Source: an uncultured Paludibaculum sp. (GTDB taxonomy: Bacteria > Acidobacteriota > Terriglobia > Bryobacterales > Bryobacteraceae). Taken from it: 64,000 nucleotides of DNA. The notes beneath the pieces were generated by a model that worked only from the letters and a program-made list of their open reading frames with translations, was not told the origin of the DNA and did no database searches. The translations under genes were made by a program, and so were the position numbers. Every line of letters begins with the position of its first letter. Position 1 is the stretch's first letter. The stretch is taken from assembly GCF_963665245.1 (NCBI RefSeq), contig NZ_OY762267.1:1550001-1614000 (forward strand). The letters are read 5' to 3'. Below are positions 29,437-38,638 of the stretch, in pieces.

Positions 29437-30540
29437 TTAGGCCGAGGCGGCATTCCTCCGCCCGCCCGTGGTGTCTACCGGCGCGACGGTCTGCTGATTG
29501 TACATATACACTGTGCGACTCGGGAAGGGGATCTGGACACCATCCCGGCGGAAGCGCCGGAAGATGCGCTTACGAAGCTCATGCTGTACCAGATACTGGT
29601 CGACGAACTCATTCACCTGGCAGATCAGCGTGAAGTCCAGGGAGGACGCGCCAAATCCCGGAATGAACCGTACAAACGGCGACGGGTTCGCCATTAACCC
29701 TGGGATATCCGGGGCCGCCGCCACGGCTTCTTCCACCAGCATCTGCTCAATCTCATCCGGATCGCACTCGTAGCTGACGCTCACGGGAATCGACAGAGAC
29801 ATTCTCTTCTCGGGCAGATGGTAGTTCGTCAGAATCGCCTGCGCCAAGTGGGCATTCGGCACCACGATGTAGTTGTTGGCGAGCGCCCGCAATGTAGTGC
29901 TGCGCCAGTTCGTATCGGCCACGTAGCCTTCCTCGCCGGAACTGAGCTTGATGTAGTCGCCGGCACGTACCTGCCCGGCGATACTCAGGTAGAAACCCGC
30001 GAACAGGTTGGACAACGTGTCCTGCAGCGCCAAAGCCACGGCCAGGCCACCAACACCCAACGCGGTCAGGATCGGCGTAATTGAGATACCAAGAGTGTTG
30101 AGGAGGATGAGCAGGCCGCAACTGATCACAAACAGCCGGCCCAGGGTCTGTGTGAGTGTAGTCACCGGCAAAGCCCCGTGAAGAGCGCTGCCTTTGTGCC
30201 GGATAAAGAGCGCGACCAGGCGCGAGGCTACGATGGTGAGCGAGACGATCCAGAGGATCAGAAATACCTTGGACAGCAAGCCGGAAGCCTTGGGCGGCAA
30301 GGGGGCCGATTGAGTGGCGAGGTGGAGGCTCAGGATGGCCACCCAGAGCAGGAAGGGACCGTGTAGCGTCTGCAGGGTGTCATCGTCGATCTGGCTTGTG
30401 GTGCGCGCAGCCCAGTTGTGAAGGCGGCTGAACAGAATCCGGCGGGCGAACAAACCGGCCACCATCACAATGGCGAATACCGCGGTGGGCACAAGCAGCA
30501 GTTGCCAGTTTTCAAGGAAGTAACGGGTGATTTCCTGCAT
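29437..30540 (-). CDS. mscS: Small-conductance mechanosensitive channel (MscS family)
   Basis: 367 residues from the ATG at 30540, with GGGGG five bases upstream. Three or more N-terminal helices are followed by the pore helix (PILTALGVGGLAVALALQDTLSNLFAGFYL), then the beta domain (GDYIKLSSGEEGYVADTNWRSTTLRA, NNYIVVPNAHLAQAILTNY). The C-terminal vestibule domain ends in the VQIPFPSRTVYMY segment usual for this family. The channel releases solutes on hypo-osmotic shock. It stands alone, with a small gap on both sides. Confidence 0.92.
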   Translation of the reverse strand: MQEITRYFLENWQLLLVPTAVFAIVMVAGLFARRILFSRLHNWAARTTSQIDDDTLQTLHGPFLLWVAILSLHLATQSAPLPPKASGLLSKVFLILWIVSLTIVASRLVALFIRHKGSALHGALPVTTLTQTLGRLFVISCGLLILLNTLGISITPILTALGVGGLAVALALQDTLSNLFAGFYLSIAGQVRAGDYIKLSSGEEGYVADTNWRSTTLRALANNYIVVPNAHLAQAILTNYHLPEKRMSLSIPVSVSYECDPDEIEQMLVEEAVAAAPDIPGLMANPSPFVRFIPGFGASSLDFTLICQVNEFVDQYLVQHELRKRIFRRFRRDGVQIPFPSRTVYMYNQQTVAPVDTTGGRRNAASA

Positions 30541-30651
30541 ATTCCCCCTCAAGTGAGATCCAACGCCGGCATACGGCCGCGTGTCCGGCTGCAGAGGCTC
30601 CGCGGAAATACGGTGGAGCCCGAAATGGCAAGGCGGTGTGCACCCCGCCTC

Positions 30652-30665
30652 TCCACAATTGTGGA
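30652..30665. promoter_or_regulatory. Perfect 14-base palindrome upstream of mscS
   Basis: TCCACAATTGTGGA is perfectly symmetric. It lies about 112 bases before the mscS start, and a weaker hairpin AGGCGG/CCGCCT (30631-30636, 30645-30650) lies just downstream of it in the transcription direction. The palindrome has the size of a dimeric regulator site. No regulator can be named. Confidence 0.35.
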
Positions 30666-30751
30666 CATGCGCAGCCGCCCGCGGATATCCCCAGAAGAGG
30701 TGACGGACGTGCCGAAAAGTGACTACGCGGGCATGGTGCGAGCCGATGAAG

Positions 30752-32140
30752 CTATGGCGAAACCAGGCCCGGTGGATTGCGATGCCTTGCCACCACGGCC
30801 CTTTCTACCGCTCGGCCAATCACGCAAGCAAGAAGAGTCATCCCATAGGAGGGCAACAGCGAACGGTACCACCACACGTCATCGCCCGAACCCACAAGCA
30901 TTGCTGGCAAGTACCACGGCGCCGCCAAACCCGCGCCGAGCGCCGTACAGCCGGCCCAATCCCATCTACCGTGCCCTTCCGGCTTCGAGTGCTTGAGAAG
31001 CCAATCGGCAGTCAGGATTGCTGAGGCGACAACCAGCACGTGAGTAGTGGCGGTCCGAGTAGGAAAGGCCGTCGGGTCGAAGGCATGCATTGAGAGGACA
31101 GTCGAGACGGCGATGAAGGCACCGACCATCAGCCACCTCGTTACGCGGCCCGTGGAGAAGAGCGCGGCCGAATCCGCCAACGCCCGAATGCCGAATCTCA
31201 CCACTCCGAAAACCGTAACGCTGACAATCAACATGCGGCCTGGTATGGCGCTTCTGGCCGTTTGGCCCCACAGTGCCATGGTTATGTTGGGGTCTAGGCT
31301 TGGCTGGTAGTAGGCGGACTTAGCTGTCGCGACGTTCATCACACCTAAGAGAAGGAGCACTGCTAACAGTGGCAGCGCTAGACCAAGTAGAGCCGCGGCA
31401 ACAATCTGCTTTCGCCCGGAGGTTCGGGGGCCCCATGCCGCCGCGAAGAAGCAAAGTGGTGCCAGGTACGCGACCAGCTCTGACAACCTGCGCCAGATAT
31501 CCATACCATCTGAACTGATCCCGGAATGCTGGAACCCATACGGTATGGCCGGCCACGCTTCATGAACGCGGACCAGCCCCGCAATGAGGATTGCCAGGCC
31601 GAACTTGGCTGATAGGAAAGCCAACTTCGCACTGTTCGCTTCGCTCTGCACCCCAGTGAAGCAGAGGAAGCATAGCGTAGCCACACAGACGAGACCACGT
31701 GATAGAGGAGAATCCCAGAGGTCCATCGCAGAAGAGACCAGATTCAGCGAAACACCAAACAACCCTCCGATCCATAGGAACAGAAGTGCAATACCACAGA
31801 GGCGGACGCCCAAAGCCGGCAGGGAGCCGATGGAATCAGCTAGTGTCTCGAACAATGACTTCCGTGCTGCATGGACGGCCAGCGCCGGCATCAGAAAGAA
31901 CACGCCGGCTACAAATAGGGCAACCACCACGAGGATGACTGAGTATTGCGGGAGCGGCCACTCCATCCAGAAACCCGCACCATACACGCAGAAGAAGGGC
32001 ATATTGAAGAAAAGCGACGACAGCAGCCATACTTGCAGCCGCCAGTCGAGCGGTGAAGAGGGGTCCACCGCAACTGGGCCAGACAATCGAAGCCGTATCA
32101 CGCTGCTTTCGACACCACTCCCGACCAGCGAGTTCCGCAT
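30752..32140 (-). CDS. Multi-pass membrane protein, transporter-like (possibly APC/NCS1 fold)
   Basis: 462 residues with about eleven to twelve hydrophobic helices distributed over the whole length. The opening [25 protein letters not shown] and a conserved-looking loop [36 protein letters not shown] remind me of cytosine/purine permeases, but no signature is decisive. Codon usage has a slightly lower GC content than its neighbours. The gene stands alone between mscS and a divergent YjbR/MmcQ-like gene. I cannot assign a substrate. Confidence 0.6.
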   Translation of the reverse strand: MRNSLVGSGVESSVIRLRLSGPVAVDPSSPLDWRLQVWLLSSLFFNMPFFCVYGAGFWMEWPLPQYSVILVVVALFVAGVFFLMPALAVHAARKSLFETLADSIGSLPALGVRLCGIALLFLWIGGLFGVSLNLVSSAMDLWDSPLSRGLVCVATLCFLCFTGVQSEANSAKLAFLSAKFGLAILIAGLVRVHEAWPAIPYGFQHSGISSDGMDIWRRLSELVAYLAPLCFFAAAWGPRTSGRKQIVAAALLGLALPLLAVLLLLGVMNVATAKSAYYQPSLDPNITMALWGQTARSAIPGRMLIVSVTVFGVVRFGIRALADSAALFSTGRVTRWLMVGAFIAVSTVLSMHAFDPTAFPTRTATTHVLVVASAILTADWLLKHSKPEGHGRWDWAGCTALGAGLAAPWYLPAMLVGSGDDVWWYRSLLPSYGMTLLACVIGRAVERAVVARHRNPPGLVSP

Positions 32141-32196
32141 CAGCGGTCAGCCGCTCTTTCGCGCGACAATCACCCCAGAGGGGGGCCGTTTACCGT

Positions 32197-32574
32197 ATGC
32201 CGAAATCCGCCAAAGCCGTCGACTCCCAGGCTCACCTACAGCGCGTCCGTCGCATCTGCCTCAGTCTGCCTGGCACGTCGGAAAAGCTCTCCCACGGCGA
32301 ACCCACTTTCTTTGTACACAAGAAGGTCTTCACCATGTTCTCGAACAACCATCACAACGACGGACACATCGCCGTTTGGGTGCCCGTGCCACCGGGCGCG
32401 CAAGCTACGCTGTTGGCAACCTGGCCCCAGACCTTCTACTACCCACCCTATGTCGGCGTCAGCGGCTGGGTCGGCATCGAGCTCGACTCAATCAGTGACG
32501 ACGACCTGACCGAGCACATTCTCGAAGCCTGGCGGCTGCGGGCGCCGCCAAAGTTACTCAAACCGCAGCTTTAG
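32197..32574 (+). CDS. MmcQ/YjbR-family protein
   Basis: 125 residues from an ATG preceded by AGGGGGG. The family pattern is clear: [27 protein letters not shown], then KKVFTMF and a C-terminal [21 protein letters not shown] followed by [19 protein letters not shown]. These are small CyaY-like-fold DNA-associated proteins of unclear role. The longer frame upstream would overlap the divergent gene and lacks a binding site, so the short start is preferred. Confidence 0.87.
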   Translation: MPKSAKAVDSQAHLQRVRRICLSLPGTSEKLSHGEPTFFVHKKVFTMFSNNHHNDGHIAVWVPVPPGAQATLLATWPQTFYYPPYVGVSGWVGIELDSISDDDLTEHILEAWRLRAPPKLLKPQL

Positions 32575-32632
32575 GGGCCGGCCGCGGGATCCAGCGACGA
32601 GCCTCCGGTGGCGCTCGGCTATCCTGGAGGGA

Positions 32633-33031
32633 ATGAGCTATCTGGATAATCTGGAAAACAATCTGAAGGCGCTGGAGTCGCGCGAGGAGCGGGATCCGGA
32701 CAAGATCAAGCGCGAGTTGGCGGCGAAAGAGGAAGAACGGGCGGCGGCCCTGAAAGCGGCGCCGCATGCGGAAGCCTTGAAGACGAGCCCATTCACTCAG
32801 CAGTTCCTGACAGCCTGCCGTACGATCGGCCACTCGCAGCGCACTTTCGTCGATTTCCGATGGTCGGGCACCACTCTCCTGCTGGAAGCCAAGGGCCGGC
32901 GCCTGGAGTTGCGGCCCGAAGCGCAGGGCATCCAAGCGGTCTGGATTGAAGGGGGAGTCGAGATCCGGGCGGAACCGGTGGACCTTGATGCCGACCCCCA
33001 GGACTTGGCCCGCAAGTGGCTGACGGCCTGA
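32633..33031 (+). CDS. Small protein of unknown function with N-terminal coiled coil
   Basis: 132 residues from an ATG with GGAGG just upstream. The first 45 residues are strongly charged and helical (NNLKALESREERDPDKIKRELAAKEEERAAALKAA), the remainder alternates short strands (RTFVDFRWSGTTLLLEAKGRRLEL). No family is recognised. It follows the YjbR/MmcQ gene by 58 bases on the same strand and may share its transcript. Confidence 0.7.
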   Translation: MSYLDNLENNLKALESREERDPDKIKRELAAKEEERAAALKAAPHAEALKTSPFTQQFLTACRTIGHSQRTFVDFRWSGTTLLLEAKGRRLELRPEAQGIQAVWIEGGVEIRAEPVDLDADPQDLARKWLTA

Positions 33032-34133
33032 GGGCAACCAAGTCCCTGGCCGCAAAGAGATCTGGCTTTGTTCCGACGACGTCGCGGGATTGCGGTCCGG
33101 CTTCTGCTCCGAGCACAATCACCGGTCTAGCAGCCCATGGCAGAAGTCGCACGGCCCCGTTCGCAACGCCGCCGGTCCTGTAATCGGAGCTGATTGACGA
33201 CCTCGATCCATTCCGACGGAGCGAGAGCATTCCGAGACCGAGGACCAGCGGCGCCGCGAACCCAAAGGGCGGCAAGGGGTTGCGGCCAACGGCAGTGGCG
33301 AGCCTCCCTCCGAGTGGCCGGCACTGGTTCGGTCGGCTCTTCGCGCCGTTGGCTCGCAAGCCCTTGCCGCGGGGCTCGCGGGACTTCTGCCACGGACTGC
33401 TAGGGTGTCTCGAATCCGTCGAATGGCTTTGTTCCCACTGTGGAGCCGGATCTAGAGGCTGCATTGGCTTCGATTGCGCAGTCCGGACGGCGAACGTGTG
33501 GGCCAGACACCCAGTGAATGGCTTTGTTCAGTCAGATTTTGAGATTGCTGGCCTTGGCCTCCATCTCCATGGGTAGAAGTCAGAGCGGCGGAGGGGCAGT
33601 CCGTTGGGATCTTGGGTTCCGATTGGGTTCCGCGTTGGGTCCTGATTTGTTGATTCCCAAGGACTTTTCGGTTCGTTCTGTAATTTACTAATTTGTGGGC
33701 CTTGGCTTCGTTTTGGAAAACCAGCCACTATGTACGGGCGAAGTGGCCGATCTCGGCTCGGGCGATGTCTACCCTAAGATATAGATGTCAAAGATCCAGG
33801 ACGAACGCGCCAGCCGCAGCCGACGCGAGCACCCGAGGCGGCGGGCTGCAAACCGCCGCCGACGCAAGATGCTCTCGCGAGCCACAAAGCGTTTTCGGAC
33901 AAAGTAGCCCTAAATACCTAAAAGTAGGCGAGATATATTTTTCGAGGGCCGGTGAATGGGAGAATACCCGCTTTTCCGTTGAAACGATCAATCCTGGCCT
34001 CCTGGCAATGTGTTCGCCGGACGCATTGGTTGAAACCGCGATTCGGGCTCTTGTCGGTCATCATGCAAGACTGGCGGTCCATGTCGACATCACCGGCCAC
34101 AGAGAGGTGATCCTGTGTGATCGTGCTTCGCTC

Positions 34134-34200
34134 CGTCCCAATGGGGTCTTTGGCTCGCCGATTCCTGATTTGGTTGTACGGTTTGGAGCCATGGCGCAGT
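34134..34200 (+). repeat. Repeat B, copy 1
   Basis: About 62 bases around CCAATGGGGTCTTTGGCTCG match the segment at 41023-41088 in the same orientation with roughly four-fifths identity and one single-base gap. Here it precedes the cdsA relic; in the second copy it follows it. No coding meaning is visible. Confidence 0.6.
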
Positions 34201-34284
34201 TGGCCGTCGACCTGTGGTGGATTTGGAGTGCCGTGCCGCGGAAGGGATCGTTTCCGAGATTTAGCGGCCGGCCGTCTGGGCGGG

Positions 34285-34410
34285 GCCGTGGCCTTCTATG
34301 AACTGGCCGCAGTCCTTGACGCCGCGGTCGCGCTTGATGGCGGACATCCCCAGGCCGCCCAGGAAGCCGGTCAGGGTGACGATGAGGGCCATGCCGTTGG
34401 CCTGTAGTTG
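34285..34410 (-). pseudogene. cdsA: Relic of cdsA 3' end, copy 1
   Basis: Read on the minus strand from 34392, MALIVTLTGFLGGLGMSAIK and then RDRGVKDCGQFIEGHG match the C-terminal signature of phosphatidate cytidylyltransferase (S-x-x-K-R-x4-K-D ... H-G). The similarity breaks off after GHG. 107 of 116 bases agree with 40847-40962. No upstream part of cdsA is present, so this is a fragment without function. Confidence 0.8.
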
Positions 34411-34572
34411 ATGACGCCGAACCAAGTGGCTCGCGGGATCGATTGTAATTCCAGGATCATTGATGGAAAAGTCCAGACACATCGTGTGTAGATTTATCTT
34501 TTAAAGAAGATATTAAGATGATAAAGTTTCATTCGAAATGATACACTCTCACGCACGGGCGAGGTGGTCGGA

Positions 34573-35586
34573 ATGACGTGGTTTCGCGGAGGCTTGCCGC
34601 CCGATGCGGCGAGATCTCTCGACTGTATAGCGGGTGGCGTGGTGCGTGCGCACCTGGTTGGCTACTTGACGGCTGCTTTGCTGGTGATGCCCACATCGGG
34701 GCAACCGGTCGGGGGGCCTGCGAAACGGTTGGAGTTCGAGGTGGCATCCATCAAACCCGCGGCGGTGGCGGATTTCCGGAGCGCCCAGCAGGCGGGGGCG
34801 GCGATCCGGGTTGGTCCCCGGATTTACGGGAATCGCGCGGAGTATGTCTCCATGTCGATGCGCCAACTCATTGCGGAGGCGTACCAGGTGCGGCTCTTCC
34901 AGATCGCCGACCCGCCTGGCGGGCTCTCGAAGGGCCGCTTTGACATTGCCTGCAAGATGCCGGCAGGCTCGGGGAAGGACGAGGCGCGTTTGATGCTCCA
35001 ATCCCTTTTGGCGGACCGCTTTGGACTATCCGTCCATCGTGAAGCGAAGCCGCGACCAGTCGTTGCGCTTGTCGTCGGCAAGGATGGTCCCAGGTTTCAG
35101 GAATCGGCGCCCGAGGAAGAGTTCGACGCGGCCGACGAGAAGAAGCCGGAAGGGGCGGCATCCAGTGGGCCCGTTACCAGGGCGAAGAACGGGGCCACTG
35201 TCATCAGCGGGACTTCCGGACGCACCAGCATTCGCATGACGCTGGACCCCGCCACATCGTCCGTGCGCTATGAGACGCGCAGAATGACGATGGCGGCGCT
35301 GGCGGATCAGGTAGGAGGGACCAACTTCGCCAAGGACCGGCCCGTCGTGGACATGACGGGGCTCCGGGGAGAGTATGACCTGACGTTCGATGTTCCAATG
35401 TCGGCGATTCCGGGAATGGTGACCGCGGCGGCCGGAGAGTCCGGCCCGGCGGACGCGGCGTCCACTCCGGGCAGTGGGGGCGTCTTGCGGTCGATCCGGG
35501 GCCTGGGGTTGGACCTGCAGCGACGGGAGGCGCAGGTGGAACGAATCGTCGTGGACCATGTCGCACCGGCGCCCACTGCGAATTGA
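34573..35586 (+). CDS. TIGR03435-like soil-associated secreted protein
   Basis: 337 residues from the ATG at 34573, with GAGGTGG upstream. A signal-type hydrophobic stretch (VGYLTAALLVMPTSGQ) is followed by the family pattern: LEFEVASIKPA, then a small-sheet segment with YVSMSMRQLIAEAYQV, GRFDIACKMP, LMLQSLLADRFGLSVHREAKPRPVVALVV and GPRFQES. The second half repeats related elements (MTMAALADQVGG, RPVVDMTGLRGEYDLTFD). The family is known from Solibacter-type genomes and its function is not established. First gene of a three-gene unit with the Oar-like receptor and VWFA protein. Confidence 0.85.
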   Translation: MTWFRGGLPPDAARSLDCIAGGVVRAHLVGYLTAALLVMPTSGQPVGGPAKRLEFEVASIKPAAVADFRSAQQAGAAIRVGPRIYGNRAEYVSMSMRQLIAEAYQVRLFQIADPPGGLSKGRFDIACKMPAGSGKDEARLMLQSLLADRFGLSVHREAKPRPVVALVVGKDGPRFQESAPEEEFDAADEKKPEGAASSGPVTRAKNGATVISGTSGRTSIRMTLDPATSSVRYETRRMTMAALADQVGGTNFAKDRPVVDMTGLRGEYDLTFDVPMSAIPGMVTAAAGESGPADAASTPGSGGVLRSIRGLGLDLQRREAQVERIVVDHVAPAPTAN

Positions 35587-35595
35587 GAGGCGACG

Positions 35596-38500
35596 ATGCG
35601 CTGCCGGCGAACCACCCAATGTGCCTGCGTGTGGCTGACGGTGTCGATGCTGTGCGCATCGGACCACCACGGCGCTGTGCGGTTTGGGGCGGTGCCGGTG
35701 CCTGGTGCGACGGTCATCGCATCCCAGGGCTCCACCAAACTGGCCGCGATCACCGACGCGCAAGGCGCGTATGGATTTCCCGACCTCGCCGATGGAACCT
35801 GGACGGTTCAGGTTTCCATGCTTTGTTTTGTGCCGATGCAACGCACCGTCGAGGTCCGGCCGAAGGCGCCGGGTGAGGTCTGGGCTCTGCAATTGCTGCC
35901 CATGGAAAAGTTGCGAGCGATGGTGGTGAAGGCTCCCGCGTTGGGCGGAGAGGTAGTGGCAGCCAGTGCTGCCGGGCAAGCCGTTCCATCCGCCCAAACC
36001 AGACCGGCGACCGGCGGTGCCCATCCTAAACGCGCGCCATTGCCGCCGACGGTGCCGGTTGAGGACTCCGGGGCGTTTGAAGAGGGTAGCGAGCTAGATG
36101 CATTCGTGATCAACGGTAGTGCCAGCTTCGGTCTGGAGAGACGGGCCATCGGCAATGTCCGCCGAGGACGGGGTCGTCTGTATAGCGGCGGCTTGACCTT
36201 CGGCCTCGAGAATTCCACGTTGAATGCGCGCCCGTTCTCACTGACGGGGCAGGACACACCGCAGTCCTCCTACAACCGAATGCGGTTCGGCGTGTATTTG
36301 GGCGGACCATTGATGATTCCGCGCACCCAGCGGGGGACCGGGCAATTCTACGTAGCGTACCAGGCGACGCGGAACCGGAACGCTTCGACGCTGAGCGGTC
36401 TTGTCCCCACTCCGGCGATGCGCGAGGGAGATCTTTCGGGCGTGCTGGATGCGCGAGGGGTGCCGGTGGGCATTTACGATCCGGCCACGGGCGCGCCGTT
36501 CCCTCGTGGGCGGGTCCCGGTGAGCCGGGAGGCGCAAGCGTTGCTGGCGCTGTACCCAAGACCGAACTTCGGGGGCTCCTCCGCGTACAACTACCAGGTA
36601 CCGATTGTGGGAACGACCCGGCAGGAGGATCTACAGACGCGAGTGAGCGCCCGGTTGGGCGCGAAGAGCGTCCTCGCGGCGGCATTCTCCTGGCACCGAG
36701 ACGAGACAGAGAGTGCGAACCTCTTCGACTTTCATACGGTGAATGGGACGAGGGGCGTAAACGCCCAGGTTTCATTGCGGCACGCTTTCACACCGCGCCT
36801 GAGCCTGGATTTCGGCGGGAGTCTGAGCCAGCCCGCCGTGCGGATTACGCCCTATTTGGCATATAGAACGAACGTCTCGGCCGAGGCGGGCATTGCTGGA
36901 AACGACCAGGCGCCGGAGAATTGGGGGCCGCCGAGCCTGTCCTTCTCGAGCGGCGTGGCGGAGCTGTCCGACCAACTCCCGTCGTACCGCCGAGACCAGA
37001 CGGCCGGTGTCTCCGTAGCCGGCACTTGGATCCGCGAGCCGCATACGTTCAAATTTGGAGCAGAACTGCGCCGCCAGCAGTTCAACTCCCTGGGGCAAGA
37101 GGATGCACGCGGCCGCTTCACGTTCAACGGCGCGGCTACGCGGCAGGTGCTGAATGGGGTTCCGGTTGCGGGGACGGGTAGCGACTTTGCGGATTTTTTG
37201 CTGGGGATTCCCGATACGGCGTCCATCGCGTATGGTAACGCCGATAAGTACTTTCGAGCGCCGTCCGGGAGCGCCTGGTTCACAGACGACTGGCGGATCA
37301 ACTCCGCCATCACCATCAACATGGGGCTGCGCTGGGAGTACAGTGCTCCGATCACGGAGAAGTATGGGCGCCTGGTGAACCTGAACATGGCCCCGGGGTT
37401 CGCGGCGGCGGAACCGGTGCTGGGCCGAGATCCGATTGGAGTGCTGACGGGGACCCGCTATCCGAACTCCCTGATCCGCCCCGACAGGCGCGCGATGCAA
37501 CCGCGCGTGGCGATGGCGTGGCGCCCCTCCGAAGCGTCGTCAATGGTGGTGCGCGCGGGCTACGGAATTTACTTTGACTCGCCAGCCTATGAGAGGATCG
37601 CGAGCCGAATGGCGCAACAGGCGCCGCTCTCGAAGAGCCTGAGTGTCGAGAATAGCGCGGCCACACCACTCACGTTGGCCAATGGACTGAACGCCTCGCC
37701 GCAGGGCGCATTGAGCACTTTTGCGGTGGACCCGGACTACCGCCTTGGCTACGCGCAGACCTGGCAACTCTCGGTGCAACAGGGTTTGCCGGGGGCGATG
37801 GTGGCCACGGTGAGCTATCTGGGGACGAAGGGCGCTCGGGGCATGCAGCAGTTTCTTCCAAACACCTATCCCACCGGCGCGGCGAACCCATGCTCGACCT
37901 GTCCGGCGGGTTTCCTCTACATCACCTCGAACGGCAATTCCAGGCGGCACGCCGCGCAGGCGCAGGTACGGCGGCGGCTTCACAGCGGCCTAGCGGCAAT
38001 GGTGGAGTACACCTTCGCCAAGGCCATTGACAATGCGCAAGTGGGCGGATTTGGCCAGGGCAATGCGACGATCGCCCAGGATTGGCTCAATCTTGCAAGG
38101 GAACGCGGGCTTTCGAGCTTCGACCAGCGCCATCTGTTACGAGCGCAGGCACAATATACGACGGGCATGGGCGTCGCCGGGGGCGCCCGACTGCGAGGCT
38201 GGCAGGCGGCGGCGTTGCAAGGCTGGACTCTGCAGAGCGAGGTCACCGTGGGCAGCGGGTTGCCCGAAAACCCCGTCTATCCCGTGAACGTGCGCGGCAC
38301 CGGAGTGACGGGCAGCGTCCGCCCGGATGCGACAGGGCTGACTCCGTATGGTGGAGAATCGGGCCGGTTCCTGAATGCCGCGGCCTTCCGGGCGCCGGCC
38401 ACGGGAGCATGGGGCAATGCCGGCAGGAACTCGCTGACCGGGCCGGGGCAGTTCTCGGTGAACGCTTCGCTGGGCCGGGCCTGGAGTTGGTTCGATTTGC

Positions 38501-38637
38501 GCTTCGATGTAACGAACGCGCTGAATCATGTGACCTTTCCCAGTTGGAACGCGGTGGTCACCAGCGCGTCCTTTGGATTGCCCATGACCGCGAATCCGAT
38601 GCGCAGCGTACAGACTACGCTACGGATAAGGTTCTAG
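35596..38637 (+). CDS. Oar-like TonB-dependent receptor with carboxypeptidase-like N-terminal domain
   Basis: 1013 residues. After a signal-type N-terminus (TVSMLCAS) comes a Cna/carboxypeptidase regulatory fold (VPVPGATVIASQGSTKLAAI, DAQGAYGFPDLADGTW). The plug part is short and atypical, and the rest is a large beta barrel. It ends SVQTTLRIRF, with the terminal aromatic residue needed for outer-membrane insertion by the BAM complex. GAGAGG precedes the ATG, 9 bases after the previous stop. Oar-type proteins are thought to move or display material at the outer membrane; the ligand is unknown. Confidence 0.85.
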   Translation: MRCRRTTQCACVWLTVSMLCASDHHGAVRFGAVPVPGATVIASQGSTKLAAITDAQGAYGFPDLADGTWTVQVSMLCFVPMQRTVEVRPKAPGEVWALQLLPMEKLRAMVVKAPALGGEVVAASAAGQAVPSAQTRPATGGAHPKRAPLPPTVPVEDSGAFEEGSELDAFVINGSASFGLERRAIGNVRRGRGRLYSGGLTFGLENSTLNARPFSLTGQDTPQSSYNRMRFGVYLGGPLMIPRTQRGTGQFYVAYQATRNRNASTLSGLVPTPAMREGDLSGVLDARGVPVGIYDPATGAPFPRGRVPVSREAQALLALYPRPNFGGSSAYNYQVPIVGTTRQEDLQTRVSARLGAKSVLAAAFSWHRDETESANLFDFHTVNGTRGVNAQVSLRHAFTPRLSLDFGGSLSQPAVRITPYLAYRTNVSAEAGIAGNDQAPENWGPPSLSFSSGVAELSDQLPSYRRDQTAGVSVAGTWIREPHTFKFGAELRRQQFNSLGQEDARGRFTFNGAATRQVLNGVPVAGTGSDFADFLLGIPDTASIAYGNADKYFRAPSGSAWFTDDWRINSAITINMGLRWEYSAPITEKYGRLVNLNMAPGFAAAEPVLGRDPIGVLTGTRYPNSLIRPDRRAMQPRVAMAWRPSEASSMVVRAGYGIYFDSPAYERIASRMAQQAPLSKSLSVENSAATPLTLANGLNASPQGALSTFAVDPDYRLGYAQTWQLSVQQGLPGAMVATVSYLGTKGARGMQQFLPNTYPTGAANPCSTCPAGFLYITSNGNSRRHAAQAQVRRRLHSGLAAMVEYTFAKAIDNAQVGGFGQGNATIAQDWLNLARERGLSSFDQRHLLRAQAQYTTGMGVAGGARLRGWQAAALQGWTLQSEVTVGSGLPENPVYPVNVRGTGVTGSVRPDATGLTPYGGESGRFLNAAAFRAPATGAWGNAGRNSLTGPGQFSVNASLGRAWSWFDLRFDVTNALNHVTFPSWNAVVTSASFGLPMTANPMRSVQTTLRIRF

Positions 38638-38638
38638 C

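Larger units (their letters stand above)
33032..34572. other. Gene-poor, decayed stretch
   Basis: About 1.5 kb without a convincing gene. It holds three copies of TGGCTTTGTTC (33063-33073, 33424-33434, 33519-33529). Repeat-like words recur around 33550 and 33710, including TGGCCTTGGCCT and GGGCCTTGGCTTCG. It also holds the short B repeat and the cdsA relic described separately. Open frames here have no recognisable product. A 40-codon frame at 33785-33907 encodes a very basic peptide (RRRAANRRRRKMLSRATKRF) with no binding site. Composition near 33600-33730 and 34480-34550 is clearly more AT-rich than the surroundings. The look is of old insertions and gene loss. Confidence 0.6.

Noticed and set aside
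33693..34301. Frame of 202 codons in the decayed stretch
   Set aside because: No ribosome binding site, no recognisable domain, and it runs through repeat B.
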